Shown piece by piece: positions 1 through 9,298 of a stretch of DNA of 64,000 nucleotides. The DNA is taken from NCBI RefSeq assembly GCF_037914945.1, contig NZ_CP149787.1, positions 2,170,001 to 2,234,000 on the forward strand, in the 5' to 3' direction. Every line of letters starts with the position of its first letter. Positions within the stretch are counted from its first letter, which is position 1. The position numbers were made by a program, and so were the translations under genes. This DNA comes from Haloterrigena sp. KLK7. Its GTDB lineage: Archaea > Halobacteriota > Halobacteria > Halobacteriales > Natrialbaceae. The notes beneath the pieces were generated by a model, which worked only from the letters and a program-made list of their open reading frames with translations, ran no database searches and was not told where the DNA came from.

Positions 1-685
1 GTTTGGCCTCGCAGGCGGCCTCGTATCGCTCGGCGTCGATCCCCGCGAGGACCGATTGGATCCGCGCCGGCTCGAGGTCGCCGTCCTTTCCGGCGGTCAC
101 CCGCTCGGCCGTCGTCATGTCGTACTCGGGGTGGAACTGGACGCCGAAGACGCGGTCCCGCTGAAAGCCGTGGATGCCGTACTCGTTCCGGGCGAACACC
201 GTCGCGCCCGGCGGCGCCGCGGCCACCCGGTCGGAGTGGGTGGTGAAGACGGTGAAGTCCTCGTCGACGCCAGTCAGCAGCCGGTTCGCTCCGTCGTGCT
301 CGACGGATCGGTAGCCGATCTCGTACTCGCCCATGTCCTCGACGCGGCCGCCGAGCACGTCCGCGAGCAGTTGGTGGCCGTAACAGACGCCCAGAAACGG
401 CAGCCCGGCCGCGACGGCCTCGCCGACCCACTCCTTCAGCGCGCCGATCCACGGCTCGTCCCAGTAGACCGAGGCGCTCGAGCCGGTGACGACGCAGGCG
501 TCGAACGCGAACGTCTCGGGGAGTTCGCCCGACGGGCAGTGGAACTCGACCAGTTCCGCGTCGAGTTCCCGCTCGAAGTTCCGCCGCGTGCTCTCGCGTT
601 TGTGCGCCGCGTTCAACAGGGCGATTCGGAGCCGGTCGTCGTCCGCGCCCTCGCCGGACCGGTCGTCGGCTGACGGGTCGGTCAC
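1..685 (-). CDS. Type 1 glutamine amidotransferase (GMP-synthase-like), 3' end outside window
   Basis: The reading frame runs off the left edge, so the C-terminus is missing. Class I glutamine amidotransferases hydrolyse glutamine and pass ammonia to a synthase. The nucleophile elbow GVCYGHQ is visible, with Cys near residue 101 counted from the chosen start, and the partner histidine lies in QFHPEYD. I chose a GTG at 685 because the conserved core (RIALLNAAHKRE) begins about 18 codons later and the first ATG upstream (768) is in another frame that soon stops. No synthase domain is fused in the visible part, so this looks like the stand-alone GMP-synthase-like type. The substrate cannot be told. 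Confidence 0.85.
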   Translation of the reverse strand, partial: MTDPSADDRSGEGADDDRLRIALLNAAHKRESTRRNFERELDAELVEFHCPSGELPETFAFDACVVTGSSASVYWDEPWIGALKEWVGEAVAAGLPFLGVCYGHQLLADVLGGRVEDMGEYEIGYRSVEHDGANRLLTGVDEDFTVFTTHSDRVAAAPPGATVFARNEYGIHGFQRDRVFGVQFHPEYDMTTAERVTAGKDGDLEPARIQSVLAGIDAERYEAACEAK

Positions 686-1034
686 GAACCGATCCGCTCC
701 GTTCGATTCGCGGCGGCCGAGGACGTGAGCGTTCGCGACTCGAGCTGTGGTACGGTATCCCGAGGCATCGATATGTGAACGGAAGGACCGTCGGGTACAA
801 AATGCTTTGCACTGAGGAAGTAACTGAAAGGCCGATTTCAACGACGATCTCATGGGTATCCCGACTACCAGTGGACGATCGTCTCCCGAGACCGCTCGCT
901 AGGAAAATACTACGGAGAACGGGATCGGCCGGTAAGCCGCGGTTACTCGCATCGAGCGCCGTTCGCGGACGAGAGGGAGCGACGCGGCCGCCACAGACCA
1001 CGGCGTTTTTCGCGGTCGCCCGTCGACAGGGGGT
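686..1034. other. Intergenic region between divergent amidotransferase and trm1
   Basis: This 349-base gap separates two divergently transcribed genes and must hold both promoters. Open frames here are arginine-rich shadows without haloarchaeal character. I see no convincing RNA gene or repeat. Confidence 0.5.
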
Positions 1035-2156
1035 ATGCGCGTCACCGAGGGCGGGATCGACCTCGAGGTCCCCGGCGAACAGACCGAGGGCGTCGAGGAG
1101 GCGGTGTTCTACAACCCCAGACAGGAGTTGAACCGAGATCTGACGATCGCGACGCTGCGGGCCTTCCGCGAGCGCGAGGAGCGCGCCGAGACGTATCTGG
1201 ACGCGATGACCGCCAGCGGCGTCCGCGGGATCCGCGCGGCCGCCGACGGCTGGGACGTCACCTGCTGCGATCTCGAGGAAGACGCAGTCGACCTCGCGCG
1301 GGAGAACCTCGAGCGAAACGACCTCGCGGACGAGGCGCGCGTCGAACACCGCAACGTCAACGCGCTCATGCACGACGAGATGTTCGACGTGATCGATCTC
1401 GATCCCTACGGGACGCCGATGCCCTTCGCCGACGCGGCCTTCGCCCGCTGTCGGGACCTCCTCTGCGTGACGGCGACCGACACCGCGCCGCTGTGTGGCG
1501 CCCACTTCAACAGCGGCGTCCGTTCCTACAGTGCGGTGCCACAGAACACCGACTACCACCCCGAGATGGGCGTCCGAATCCTCATCTCCGCGCTCGCCCG
1601 CAGCGGCGCCCGCTTCGACGTCGGCGTCGAACCGATCCTCACCCACGCGACCAGTCACTACGTCCGGACCTACCTCGAGCTCGACCGGAAGGCGAGCGCG
1701 GCCGACGCCGCACTCGAGCACCTCGGCCACCTCTCCCACTGCGAGGACTGTCTCTACCGCGAGGCCGAGCACGGGCTGGTCGCCGACCCCCTCGAGAGCT
1801 GTCCCCACTGCGGTGGCGACCGACTGCTCACCGCCGGCCCGATCTGGCTCGGCCCGGTTCAGGACACCGCGTTCGTCGCCGAGGTCCGCGCGGCGATCCC
1901 CGACGCCTTTGGCACCGCAGAGAAGGGCCGAGAACTCTGCGAAACGCTCGAGGCCGAACTCGACGAACCCACCCACTACGATCAGCACAAGCTCTGCAAG
2001 AACTGGGGCGTGCCCGCGAACGCGATGGACGACTTCCTCGCGGACCTCCGGAACGCGGGCTACGCGGCCTCGCCGGCCCACTACGGCGGAACGACGTTCA
2101 AGACCGACGCGAGCGTCGGCGAGATCCGCGCGGCGACCGAAGCCAGCCTCGAGTGA
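1035..2156 (+). CDS. trm1: tRNA (guanine26-N2)-dimethyltransferase Trm1
   Basis: Trm1 uses S-adenosylmethionine to methylate N2 of G26 in tRNA. At 373 residues it matches the usual archaeal length. The N-terminal substrate motif ([13 protein letters not shown], residues 24-36) and the SAM-binding segment ([16 protein letters not shown], 54-69) are present, followed by the catalytic IDLDPYGTP motif at about 120-128. Four cysteines near 234-254 (CEDC and CPHC) form the expected zinc site. The ATG at 1035 starts directly on the conserved N-terminus. It is monocistronic, with a convergent zinc-ribbon gene downstream. Confidence 0.95.
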   Translation: MRVTEGGIDLEVPGEQTEGVEEAVFYNPRQELNRDLTIATLRAFREREERAETYLDAMTASGVRGIRAAADGWDVTCCDLEEDAVDLARENLERNDLADEARVEHRNVNALMHDEMFDVIDLDPYGTPMPFADAAFARCRDLLCVTATDTAPLCGAHFNSGVRSYSAVPQNTDYHPEMGVRILISALARSGARFDVGVEPILTHATSHYVRTYLELDRKASAADAALEHLGHLSHCEDCLYREAEHGLVADPLESCPHCGGDRLLTAGPIWLGPVQDTAFVAEVRAAIPDAFGTAEKGRELCETLEAELDEPTHYDQHKLCKNWGVPANAMDDFLADLRNAGYAASPAHYGGTTFKTDASVGEIRAATEASLE

Positions 2157-2222
2157 CCCTGATCGAGTCCCGTTGCCTCCCGAGCCGTCGACTCGAGTCC
2201 CAGACCCGTCGACTCGAGGGCG

Positions 2223-2423
2223 TCACTCCTCCTCGGCGTACAACCGAACGAGCTGACACTCGGGACAGCAGACGCCCTGCAGCTTCGCCCTGTTCTTGAA
2301 CCCGAGTTTGCCCAGCAGTCCCCCTCGCTCGCCGGTCGCGATCGAGAGCCCCATGCTCTCACCGTCGCGAACGGGAACGGGTTCCATCGTCACGCCACAG
2401 TCGGGACAACGTCGTTGTTCCAT
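2223..2423 (-). CDS. Small zinc-ribbon protein (66 aa)
   Basis: A 66-residue protein with two CxxC knuckles, RCPDCG at 6-10 and CCPEC at 52-56, enclosing a short glycine- and lysine-containing segment. This is the layout of a single zinc ribbon. The ATG at 2423 is preferred over longer in-frame starts because the upstream extension is arginine/serine-rich and lacks acidic character. Such proteins are common in haloarchaea and of unknown function; a nucleic-acid or protein-binding role is only a guess. It converges with trm1. Confidence 0.75.
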   Translation of the reverse strand: MEQRRCPDCGVTMEPVPVRDGESMGLSIATGERGGLLGKLGFKNRAKLQGVCCPECQLVRLYAEEE

Positions 2424-2603
2424 ACGTACGATCGATGTGACAGAGAGAAGAAATTTCGGGTCTCGACGGCGAGACGCACTGGGTCTCGACGGAGCGACGG
2501 GCGCTGACCGATCGATTTCGTCACGATCCGTGACGGTACCGTCGAGTGTGCAAGCCAGTGCCACACCGTCGCATATGGCGCTGGCCGTCGCCAATTTCGA
2601 CCC

Positions 2604-3920
2604 GTGATCGACCGCACGTTCGACTTCGAACTCGCGGGCGACGCCGTTCGGCTCGCTCGCAGCGAGCAGTTGACGCTGCTCGCGGCCGGCGTCGCCTTCT
2701 ACGGATTCATCTCGCTCGTGCCGCTGATGTTGCTCGCGCTGGGGATCGCGGCCTCGATCGGCGGCGAGGCGCTGGCCGAGCAGCTGACGGCCGCGGCCAC
2801 CGACGTCCTCACGGAGTCGGCCCGGGAACTGCTCGCCGAGACGGTCCTCGACGACACCGGCCGCCAGAGCGCGACCGTCATCGGCGCGCTCGGACTCTTG
2901 TGGGGCTCGAGTCGCGTACTTCGGGGTCTCGATCGGGCCTTCTCGCAGGTGTACGGCACCGCCGGATCGAAGTCGCTGTTTGACACCTTCTGGGACGCGA
3001 TGATCGTCTTCCTCGCGATCGCGGGCGGACTCGCGCTCGTCGGCGTCCTCGAGTTACTGATCCGGTACGTCCCGTTCGTGGGGGCGACCGTCCTCGGCCC
3101 GATCCTCGTCGTGCTCGGGTTGATCGTGACCTTCCTGCCGCTGTACGTCGTCTTCCCCGACGCTGACGTCGGTATCCGGGAGGCGCTTCCCGGGACGCTC
3201 GTCGCCGCCGTCGGCTGGTACGTCCTGAGCCGGACGTTCTCCCTCTACGCCGCGTTCGCCGGCGATTACGTCGTCTACGGCGCGCTCGGAGCCGTCTTTC
3301 TCGTGCTCGCCTGGCTGTACCTCGGCTCGATCATCCTCGTCTTCGGCGCCGTCCTCAACGCGGTCCTCGCCGACCGTGAAGTGGATCGGCAGCTACAAAG
3401 TCCCGGCCATCGACAGCTTTCGACAGAAGCGATGACCGACGACGCCACGGGTGCCGACGAGGGGGCGACGGACGATCGCGCAGGGACGGCCACGGAATCG
3501 ACGGAGGCGGGATCGAGCCGCCGTCGAAGCGCCCGCACGCGGGATCGATCGGAGGATCCCGAAGCGCTTCGCGAGGAGATCGAACGCCTGCGCGATCGAG
3601 TCGATTCGTTCGAGGACAACGTCGAACGCCGCACCGTCAGGAAGGAGTCCCTCGAGAGCGAACTCAAGCGCTACGTCCGCCGCAAGCAGCGGCGCGGCCA
3701 CGCCACCGACTGGGGGCCGTACCTCGTCTTGCTCTACGGGACGGCGATGTCCATCGGGGCGTTTTACTTCCTCGAGGGCGGCTGGGCGATTCTCGCGATG
3801 CTCGTCGTCTGGACGTCGACGCTCGGCGTCTACGTGCTGATGGTGCTGTTCGGCTTCGGCATCTCCGTTCTCGGTCTCCCCGGCCGCGTCCGCGACATGG
3901 TCGGCGAGCGCCGCTCCTGA
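2604..3920 (+). CDS. YihY/BrkB-family membrane protein with C-terminal coiled coil and membrane domain
   Basis: The first ~270 residues are a YihY/virulence-factor-BrkB (formerly ribonuclease BN) domain: the family signature AFYGFISLVPLMLL at about 31-44 and further hydrophobic helices up to about 255. A polar acidic linker (270-320) leads to a predicted coiled coil with heptad-like Leu/Arg/Glu pattern (about 322-355). Two more membrane helices follow near 375-420. Many YihY proteins end after the first domain, so the C-terminal part is an addition. The start is a GTG at 2604. Function of the family is not established; a transport or envelope role is assumed. Confidence 0.85.
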   Translation: MIDRTFDFELAGDAVRLARSEQLTLLAAGVAFYGFISLVPLMLLALGIAASIGGEALAEQLTAAATDVLTESARELLAETVLDDTGRQSATVIGALGLLWGSSRVLRGLDRAFSQVYGTAGSKSLFDTFWDAMIVFLAIAGGLALVGVLELLIRYVPFVGATVLGPILVVLGLIVTFLPLYVVFPDADVGIREALPGTLVAAVGWYVLSRTFSLYAAFAGDYVVYGALGAVFLVLAWLYLGSIILVFGAVLNAVLADREVDRQLQSPGHRQLSTEAMTDDATGADEGATDDRAGTATESTEAGSSRRRSARTRDRSEDPEALREEIERLRDRVDSFEDNVERRTVRKESLESELKRYVRRKQRRGHATDWGPYLVLLYGTAMSIGAFYFLEGGWAILAMLVVWTSTLGVYVLMVLFGFGISVLGLPGRVRDMVGERRS

Positions 3921-3992
3921 CCGGCTCCGATCCGATCCCGACTCGCTTTCGATCGACTCCCTCGTCCGTTCTCGGCACCGACGCCGTTCGAC

Positions 3993-4796
3993 TCAGCGCC
4001 GTGCGACTGCGCGCTGGCGCACGAAGTTCCGAACCCGGTCGGTGTACGTCTCCGGACGGTGGAGGTTACAGATGTGGCCGACGCCGGCGAGCACCTCGAC
4101 GCGACCGTCCTGGGCCGCCGCCGCGTGCTCCCGCTCGCCGCGGCGCATGAGTTTGTCGTTCTCCCCGTTGAGCACGAGCGTCGGCCCGGGGTAGGTCGAC
4201 AGCTTCCCCCGGAAGTCCTCGCCCGCGATGAACGGGCCCGCGTTGCCGAACTCCCGCGGGTAGATGCCCGAGTCGATGATCTCCCGTTCGATGTCCGCGG
4301 GGAGCTCGCGGTTGCGAACCCAGCGGTAGCCGAGCTTCTCGACGGCCCGACAGCCGATGTCGGGTTTCGTGGCGAGTCGATGGATGGCCCCGGTCGCCCG
4401 CGTGAGCGTCTCCATCCCGCCGACCGGGTTCACGCTCGAGCCCGACAGCACCAGCCCGTCGACCGTCTCTGGACGGCGAGCGGTGTACTCCGTTGCGACG
4501 TAACCGCCCAGCGAGAGCCCGACCACCACCGCGTTCCCGTCGGTGTACTCGTCGATCACGTGCTCGAGGCGATCGACCGCGGGCTCCATCCGGAACTGCT
4601 CGTCGCCGTCGGTGCCGTGACCGGGCAGATCGAACGTGACGACGCGATACTCGGACGATAGCTCCCGCTGCTGGGGGAGCCACATCTTCCGCGTGAACAT
4701 GGCGCCGTGGACGAACACGATCGACTGGTCGTTTCCCGCGCCGGCGACGTCGATACCCTCGTTGCTCCGTCCGCGTTCGCTGTCTCGACCGAACAT
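3993..4796 (-). CDS. Alpha/beta-fold hydrolase
   Basis: A 267-residue soluble hydrolase. It shows the oxyanion motif FVHGAMF (28-34), the nucleophile elbow GLSLGG with Ser95, and a late GVGHICNLHRPE segment carrying the catalytic histidine, in the order expected for the family. The acid is probably in LVLNGENDKLM. The closest general type is the esterase/3-oxoadipate enol-lactonase-like group, but substrate cannot be read from sequence. It stands alone between unrelated genes. Confidence 0.88.
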   Translation of the reverse strand: MFGRDSERGRSNEGIDVAGAGNDQSIVFVHGAMFTRKMWLPQQRELSSEYRVVTFDLPGHGTDGDEQFRMEPAVDRLEHVIDEYTDGNAVVVGLSLGGYVATEYTARRPETVDGLVLSGSSVNPVGGMETLTRATGAIHRLATKPDIGCRAVEKLGYRWVRNRELPADIEREIIDSGIYPREFGNAGPFIAGEDFRGKLSTYPGPTLVLNGENDKLMRRGEREHAAAAQDGRVEVLAGVGHICNLHRPETYTDRVRNFVRQRAVARR

Positions 4797-4906
4797 AGCC
4801 CTCCTATCAGCCGGCGGCCTATAGTGTCCGGGCCGGCGAGATACGGCGAAGCTGTGACGGGAGTTTCCGGTCCGAACCGAAGAATCGACGAGAGCGACCG
4901 CTCGAA

Positions 4907-5851
4907 TCAGTTTTCGCGCCGGCCCTCATCTCCGTCGGCGTCTTCGTCCCCATCGCTCAGTCGCTCCGTCTCGGGACCGTCCTCGAGGTCCGTCCGTCCC
5001 GCGTCCTCGGTCGTCGGCCCGTTGCGCTCCGACGTCGCGTCGCGGTCGGCGTCGGGCTCCGGATCGACGTCGGACCCACGGGGCCGCTCGCCGGGATCGA
5101 CCGCGGCGTCCGTCCGTCGCGGTTCGCCGATTCGATCGACTTCGGCGTCGGTCGACTCGAAATCGTCGTCCCGATCGACGTCGGCGTCGGTCGCGTTCAT
5201 CTCCGCGTTCGGGTCGACGGCGGCGTCGGTCGACTCGAACTCGTCGGTCGGCTCGACCGACGGGCCCGGCCGGGTGCCGCCCTCGCGCTCCTGTCGGGCC
5301 AGTTCCGTCGGATCGGCCTCGAGGCCGCGATCGCTCGGTCGGTCGCGGCCCGTCTCGGGTTCGTCGCTCGCGTTCGCCTCGTCCGCGCCGTTCGCGTTCC
5401 TCCCGCGCTCGTCGTCCGCGTTCGTCCCGTCCCCGTCGACGGCGTCCGTCTCCTCGAGGGGCTCCTCGTCGGTCTCGTCGCGGAGGGCCTCGGCGATGTC
5501 GGTCTCCTCGGTGCCGGCCGAGCCGCCGGCGGGCTCGGTCCGCTGGTCGTCCGCGTCGCCGCCGGTGTTCGAATCGACGGCCGCCTCGAGGTCCCGCTCG
5601 TCGACCGACGGCAGGTCGCCCTCGAGGCGGACGGCGTGGTCGGTGATCTCGCGGACGGCGTCGGCGTCGAGCGGTTGAACGGCGTCGGCGACGCCCTCCC
5701 AGCCGATCGAGGACTTCACCGAGTCGACCGCGTCCGTTTCGGGTCTGACGTGAGCGACGTCCCCTTCGACCGACGCGACGACGCCGACCTCCTCGCCGTT
5801 GTCGTTCACGACGGACTTCCCGACGTCGCCGTTCGAAAACGTTGCGCACAT
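4907..5851 (-). CDS. PRC-barrel-like protein with long acidic repeat tail
   Basis: Residues 1-80 (MCATFSNGDVGKSVVNDNGE onward) form a small beta-rich domain of PRC-barrel type, closely matching the neighbouring gene at 5930-6250 and the one at 58397-58636. Residues ~95-314 are a disordered, very acidic tail rich in Asp, Glu, Thr and Arg. Inside it a 13-residue unit starting TDAxVD repeats four times at residues 208, 221, 234 and 247. The start ATG at 5851 is set by alignment with the paralogue's MCATFS start. The two genes lie in tandem with 78 bases between them. PRC barrels often mediate protein or RNA contacts; no partner is evident here. Confidence 0.8.
   Translation of the reverse strand: MCATFSNGDVGKSVVNDNGEEVGVVASVEGDVAHVRPETDAVDSVKSSIGWEGVADAVQPLDADAVREITDHAVRLEGDLPSVDERDLEAAVDSNTGGDADDQRTEPAGGSAGTEETDIAEALRDETDEEPLEETDAVDGDGTNADDERGRNANGADEANASDEPETGRDRPSDRGLEADPTELARQEREGGTRPGPSVEPTDEFESTDAAVDPNAEMNATDADVDRDDDFESTDAEVDRIGEPRRTDAAVDPGERPRGSDVDPEPDADRDATSERNGPTTEDAGRTDLEDGPETERLSDGDEDADGDEGRREN
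5075..5230 (-). repeat. Four in-frame 39-bp (13-residue) tandem repeats
   Basis: Within the acidic tail of the PRC-barrel-like gene, four units of exactly 13 codons begin TDAAVD, TDADVD, TDAEVD and TDAAVD. Spacing is constant although the second half of each unit diverges. Confidence 0.8.
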
Positions 5852-5929
5852 GGGTGGCGCTACCACCACTCTCGGGAAGCCAGTGGTGCCTGCATTCGTC
5901 AGGGCCGCCAGTCCGGAACGCCCTCGCTT

Positions 5930-6250
5930 TCAGTGATCCGGACGGTTCTGTGGGCTATCCCTGCTTTCGGTCCGGTCTCCCGCGGCCTCCGTTCCCGACT
6001 CTTGTGGCGAAAATCCCTCTGTGAGGTGGATTCGCGTGTCCGAAACCGCGTCGACGGCGTCGGCCTCGAGGATGAAGGGTTCGTCGACGATATCGTCCCA
6101 GCCGAACCGGGCCATGATCGAGTCGAGCGCGTCGGGAGCGGGCTCGACCCGGGCCCGGTCCCCCTCGATCGCGTCGACGGTCCCGATCACCTTCCCGTCG
6201 GCTCGCTCGACGGGTTTCCCGACGTCGTCGTCGCTGAAGGTCGCACACAT
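5930..6250 (-). CDS. PRC-barrel-like small protein (106 aa)
   Basis: The protein begins MCATFSDDDVGKPVERADGK and keeps the same domain as the downstream gene at 4907-5851: VGKxV, a GxVxxxEGD turn, VxPxxDALDS and a FGWDDI segment. It then ends with a short acidic tail instead of a 200-residue one. The two probably arose by tandem duplication. Same strand and short spacing suggest possible co-transcription. Function unknown. Confidence 0.8.
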   Translation of the reverse strand: MCATFSDDDVGKPVERADGKVIGTVDAIEGDRARVEPAPDALDSIMARFGWDDIVDEPFILEADAVDAVSDTRIHLTEGFSPQESGTEAAGDRTESRDSPQNRPDH

Positions 6251-6331
6251 ACAGGACGCTCCCGGATCGCGAGTAAAGCGCGTAGTGCCTGCAACCGCCG
6301 GGATTTTAGAGAGACGAGAGAGCGATCGCGA

Positions 6332-6748
6332 TCATTCGGCGGGCTGTTCCGACAGCGACTGCACGATGGCAGTGAACTCGTCCGGATCGAGCGGCTTCTC
6401 CACCCGGGCGTCCACGGCGGCCGCGATGTCGTCGTCCTCGAACACCTGTTCCTGCTGCGTGCCCGAGAGGACGATGATGGGAACGTCCCTGACGTCCTCG
6501 TCCATCTCCTCGAGGACTTCCTCCCCGTCCATCCGCGGGAGATGCAGATCGAGGAGGATCGCGTCCGGCCGCGGGGCGTCGGCGTAATCGCCGCGCTGGT
6601 GGAGGAACTCCAGCGCGTCGGGCCCGTCGGAGACGACGTGGATGGTCGGCTCGAACCCGCCCTCTTTCAGCAACTCCTTCGTCAGTCGGACGTCACCGGG
6701 GTTATCTTCCACTAAAAGTATTTCCCCAAAGGAATTTGGCCCATCCAT
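6332..6748 (-). CDS. Stand-alone response regulator receiver protein
   Basis: A single CheY-like receiver domain of 138 residues. The acidic pocket is E14-D15 (LLVEDNPGD), the phosphoacceptor is D67 (ILLDLHLPRMDG), the switch Thr/Ser lies in VLSGT and the conserved Lys in VEKPLD. There is no output domain; such proteins in haloarchaea usually act by binding a histidine kinase or other partner. I chose ATG 6748 over the in-frame ATG at 6772: a TTAAAT box at about 6775-6780 sits 27-30 bases upstream of 6748 and would overlap the longer form. No kinase gene is adjacent. Confidence 0.9.
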   Translation of the reverse strand: MDGPNSFGEILLVEDNPGDVRLTKELLKEGGFEPTIHVVSDGPDALEFLHQRGDYADAPRPDAILLDLHLPRMDGEEVLEEMDEDVRDVPIIVLSGTQQEQVFEDDDIAAAVDARVEKPLDPDEFTAIVQSLSEQPAE

Positions 6749-6909
6749 TACCAATCCAATTGCGACTGCCACATTTAAGAATTCGGTCTGTCCGGGACCT
6801 AGTTCATCAACATCTACAACTCACATGCGATAATATGGGTGGATACGTTCTCGGACTGCGCCAGCTCCGTCCGTCTCGACGTCCGCGAGAGATTCGGCCC
6901 GCTATCCAC

Positions 6910-7986
6910 TCAGTCGATCGGGAACCGCAACAGCGCCCCGACCCCGTCGAACGCCTCGGCGAACCGGTTGCCGTCGGGGAAGTCGTCGGGGACGACGACG
7001 GTCTCACCGCCCTGTCGCTCGGTTCGATCGCCGAGCTCCTGAAGTCGCTCCCCGTCCAGTCCCGTCGAGAGCAGCAGCGTCTCGACCGCGTCGAACTCGA
7101 GGGCGTCGTCGACCTCCTCGCGGCCGTAGGCGACGGGATCGTCGCCGCCGACCCGATCGAAGAACTCGCCGAGCGCCTCGCGCGCGTCGTCCCGGTCGCG
7201 TTCGTCGATCGCCTCCTGGCCCTTCGCCGCGAGCTGCTCCAGTCCCTGTCGCGTGGCGTACTCGACGGCGAACTCGCCGACGATCCGGTCCTCGAGGCGG
7301 TGATCGAGGTCGGCCTCGTCCCGGAACGTCTCGACGGTGCCCGTCGTCCCACCCAGCAGGACGCCGTCGACGGGGTCGTCGCCGAGGAACGTCCGCTCGG
7401 CGCGGTCGGCGACCTCGTCGAAGAACTCCCGTTTCCGGCGTTCGCGGTCGCGTTCGAACCGCTCGGCGGACTGGCCGCCCGCGCTCGACTTCCCGGGGAC
7501 CTCGCTCTCGAAGCTCTCGAGGGGCTCGACGCCCTCGTCGTCGAGCACGCCGAGCGCGGCGCCGCCGCGTTCGACGACCAGTAGCCCGTGGGTCGACTCG
7601 GGCTCGGTGACTTCCTCGAGAGGCTCGAGGTCGAACTCGTTGGCGTGGCAGTAGATCGAGTCGTCGATGGGGACCGGCAGATCGTCGAAGACGACCGACA
7701 CGAGGTCGCCGTCGGGAACGCCGGCGTAGATCGCCAGCCCGTTCTCCGGGATCTCGTCGTACTCGTTCAGTTCGCTCCGGACGGTCTCCAGCGCGTCGGT
7801 GAGCGGCCTCGGAAACGATTGTTCGTCGAGCTGGCTCGCCTCCGCGTAGTCGGTCTCGACGGGCTGGCGGGCCTCGCCGATCGTCTCCTCCGGCGGGACG
7901 GCGAGACTGACGAGGATATCGCGGTCGGCCGAGGCCGAGGAGAGTCGGTCGAGTCGGTCGTGGAGTTCGTAGGATGCGAGGGCCAT
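6910..7986 (-). CDS. Vms1/Ankzf1-like (aRF1-related) peptidyl-tRNA hydrolase candidate
   Basis: A 358-residue relative of archaeal release factor 1. A GGQ tripeptide at 170-172 is followed by SAERFERDRERRKREFF, like the GGQSxxRFxR stretch of VLRF1/Vms1-type proteins that release nascent chains from stalled ribosomes by hydrolysing peptidyl-tRNA. Downstream parts resemble the eRF1 domain-2/3 fold. No stop-codon recognition motif (NIKS type) is seen, so it should not be the canonical release factor. The start ATG 7986 gives MALASYELHDRLDRL; the upstream extension is arginine-rich and unlikely to be coding. Function is inferred from family. Confidence 0.75.
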   Translation of the reverse strand: MALASYELHDRLDRLSSASADRDILVSLAVPPEETIGEARQPVETDYAEASQLDEQSFPRPLTDALETVRSELNEYDEIPENGLAIYAGVPDGDLVSVVFDDLPVPIDDSIYCHANEFDLEPLEEVTEPESTHGLLVVERGGAALGVLDDEGVEPLESFESEVPGKSSAGGQSAERFERDRERRKREFFDEVADRAERTFLGDDPVDGVLLGGTTGTVETFRDEADLDHRLEDRIVGEFAVEYATRQGLEQLAAKGQEAIDERDRDDAREALGEFFDRVGGDDPVAYGREEVDDALEFDAVETLLLSTGLDGERLQELGDRTERQGGETVVVPDDFPDGNRFAEAFDGVGALLRFPID

Positions 7987-8308
7987 GGATACGGTGTGGT
8001 GCCGGCGCCTCCGAGCGCGAGAAGGGGACTCAGAGGGGCGGCGAGTATCCACGCTACGAGAACCGCAGGGTTGAGCGGTCTGCCGGCGCTCTCATGCAGA
8101 ACGGGACTCGAGTCGGGGGATTCGATATCGCTCGAGGGGGACGAGTCGCCGGACGCGTCGTCAGATAACGCTCGTAGCGCCAGTTGTAACTACACGCCGA
8201 CAGGCCACCAGTAGTTACGTTTGGACCGCTAAATCTAACCAAGCCGCAAGAGACGAGCGAGCGTTTTCAATTAGCATCCGAGACTGAGAATAGCGCGCGT
8301 GCGGCCGC
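7987..8308. other. Intergenic gap without supported gene
   Basis: About 320 bases between two minus-strand genes. It must carry the promoter of the Vms1-like gene. A 62-codon minus frame at 8054-8242 has no recognisable features, and I do not call it. Confidence 0.5.
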
Positions 8309-9298
8309 TCAGTCGCTCCGGTAGCCCCGCGGTTCCTCGGTGACGCACGCGGCGTCTTCTGGGGTCGTCGCGCCGGCCGTCAGGCCGGGCAGCCGCGAGC
8401 GAACGTCGATCGAGTCGCTGCCGATGACGGCGAAGCCGACGAAGATCGTCAGGAAGCCGGCGATCGCCGACGGCGCGATGGTCTCGTCTAAGATCGCCCA
8501 GCCGCCAAGCGTCGAGACGACCGGTACGACGTAGAAGATCAGGTTCGCCGTGGTCGCCTCGGTCGCCTCGAGCAGCCCGAAGTAGGCGATGTACGCGAGG
8601 ACGCCGGCGATAACGCTGACGTAGCCCAGCGCGACGAGCGCCTCCGTGGTCCACGAGATCGCGGCCATCGACTCGCCGGTCGAGTAGGCGAAGCCGTGAC
8701 AGAGGGCCGCCGCGAGCGGGAGCCCCCACGCGATCCGGACCGTACTCGAGAGCGTGGCCGTCGACCCCGCCCGGCGGATGAGTACCGCGCCCAGCGCGGC
8801 GCTGATCGCACCGCCGAAGAGGATCGCGCGGCCGATCGCGTCGCCGCCCAGTAGGGCCGCGGGGTCGGGGCTGACCACGAGCGCGACGCCGAGCAGTCCG
8901 AGCCCCATCCCGACCGCGCCGCGACGCGAGAGTCGCTCGTCGGAGAGGAGGACGGCCGCGAACACCGGCGTCAGGATCGGGTTGAGACTGAAGACGATCG
9001 CGCCGACGGCGCTGGTCGCGTACTGCTGGCCGACGAACAGGAGCGCGTTCGCCAGCCCGATCACGAGGACGCCCGTCGCGAGGATCCCGACGACGTCGCC
9101 CCGCGTTTCGGGCAGGAGGTCGTCGCCCGAGACGGTGAGCGCGACGTAGCCCAGCATGACCAGTGCGGCGACGTCGAACCGGATCGCGACGAACAGCAGC
9201 GGCGGGAAGTACTCGAGGCCGGCCTTCGCCGCGACGAACGTTCCCCCGAAGAAGACGCTCGAGAGGACGAAGAACGCGAGCGTTCGACGGTCGATCAC
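8309..9298 (-). CDS. EamA/DMT-family transporter
   Basis: A 329-residue membrane protein with about ten hydrophobic helices in two repeated EamA halves (roughly 5-140 and 150-290). It shows typical DMT phrases such as FFGGTFVAAKAGLEYFPPLL and AIVFSLNPILTPVFAAVLL. Members export metabolites or amino acids; the substrate is unknown. The GTG start at 9298 forms a GTGA overlap with the stop of a 29-codon leader frame (9295-9384), which suggests translational coupling. Confidence 0.9.
   Translation of the reverse strand: MIDRRTLAFFVLSSVFFGGTFVAAKAGLEYFPPLLFVAIRFDVAALVMLGYVALTVSGDDLLPETRGDVVGILATGVLVIGLANALLFVGQQYATSAVGAIVFSLNPILTPVFAAVLLSDERLSRRGAVGMGLGLLGVALVVSPDPAALLGGDAIGRAILFGGAISAALGAVLIRRAGSTATLSSTVRIAWGLPLAAALCHGFAYSTGESMAAISWTTEALVALGYVSVIAGVLAYIAYFGLLEATEATTANLIFYVVPVVSTLGGWAILDETIAPSAIAGFLTIFVGFAVIGSDSIDVRSRLPGLTAGATTPEDAACVTEEPRGYRSD

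Noticed and set aside
56-728. Plus-strand frames over the first gene
   Set aside because: They are opposite-strand shadows of the glutamine amidotransferase, whose catalytic motifs are clear on the minus strand.
6049-6715. Long plus-strand frames opposite the PRC-barrel and receiver genes
   Set aside because: GC-rich codon bias opens antisense frames; the minus-strand products have recognisable domains.
8054-8242. 62-codon minus frame between Vms1-like and EamA genes
   Set aside because: No domain, odd composition and no promoter at the right distance.
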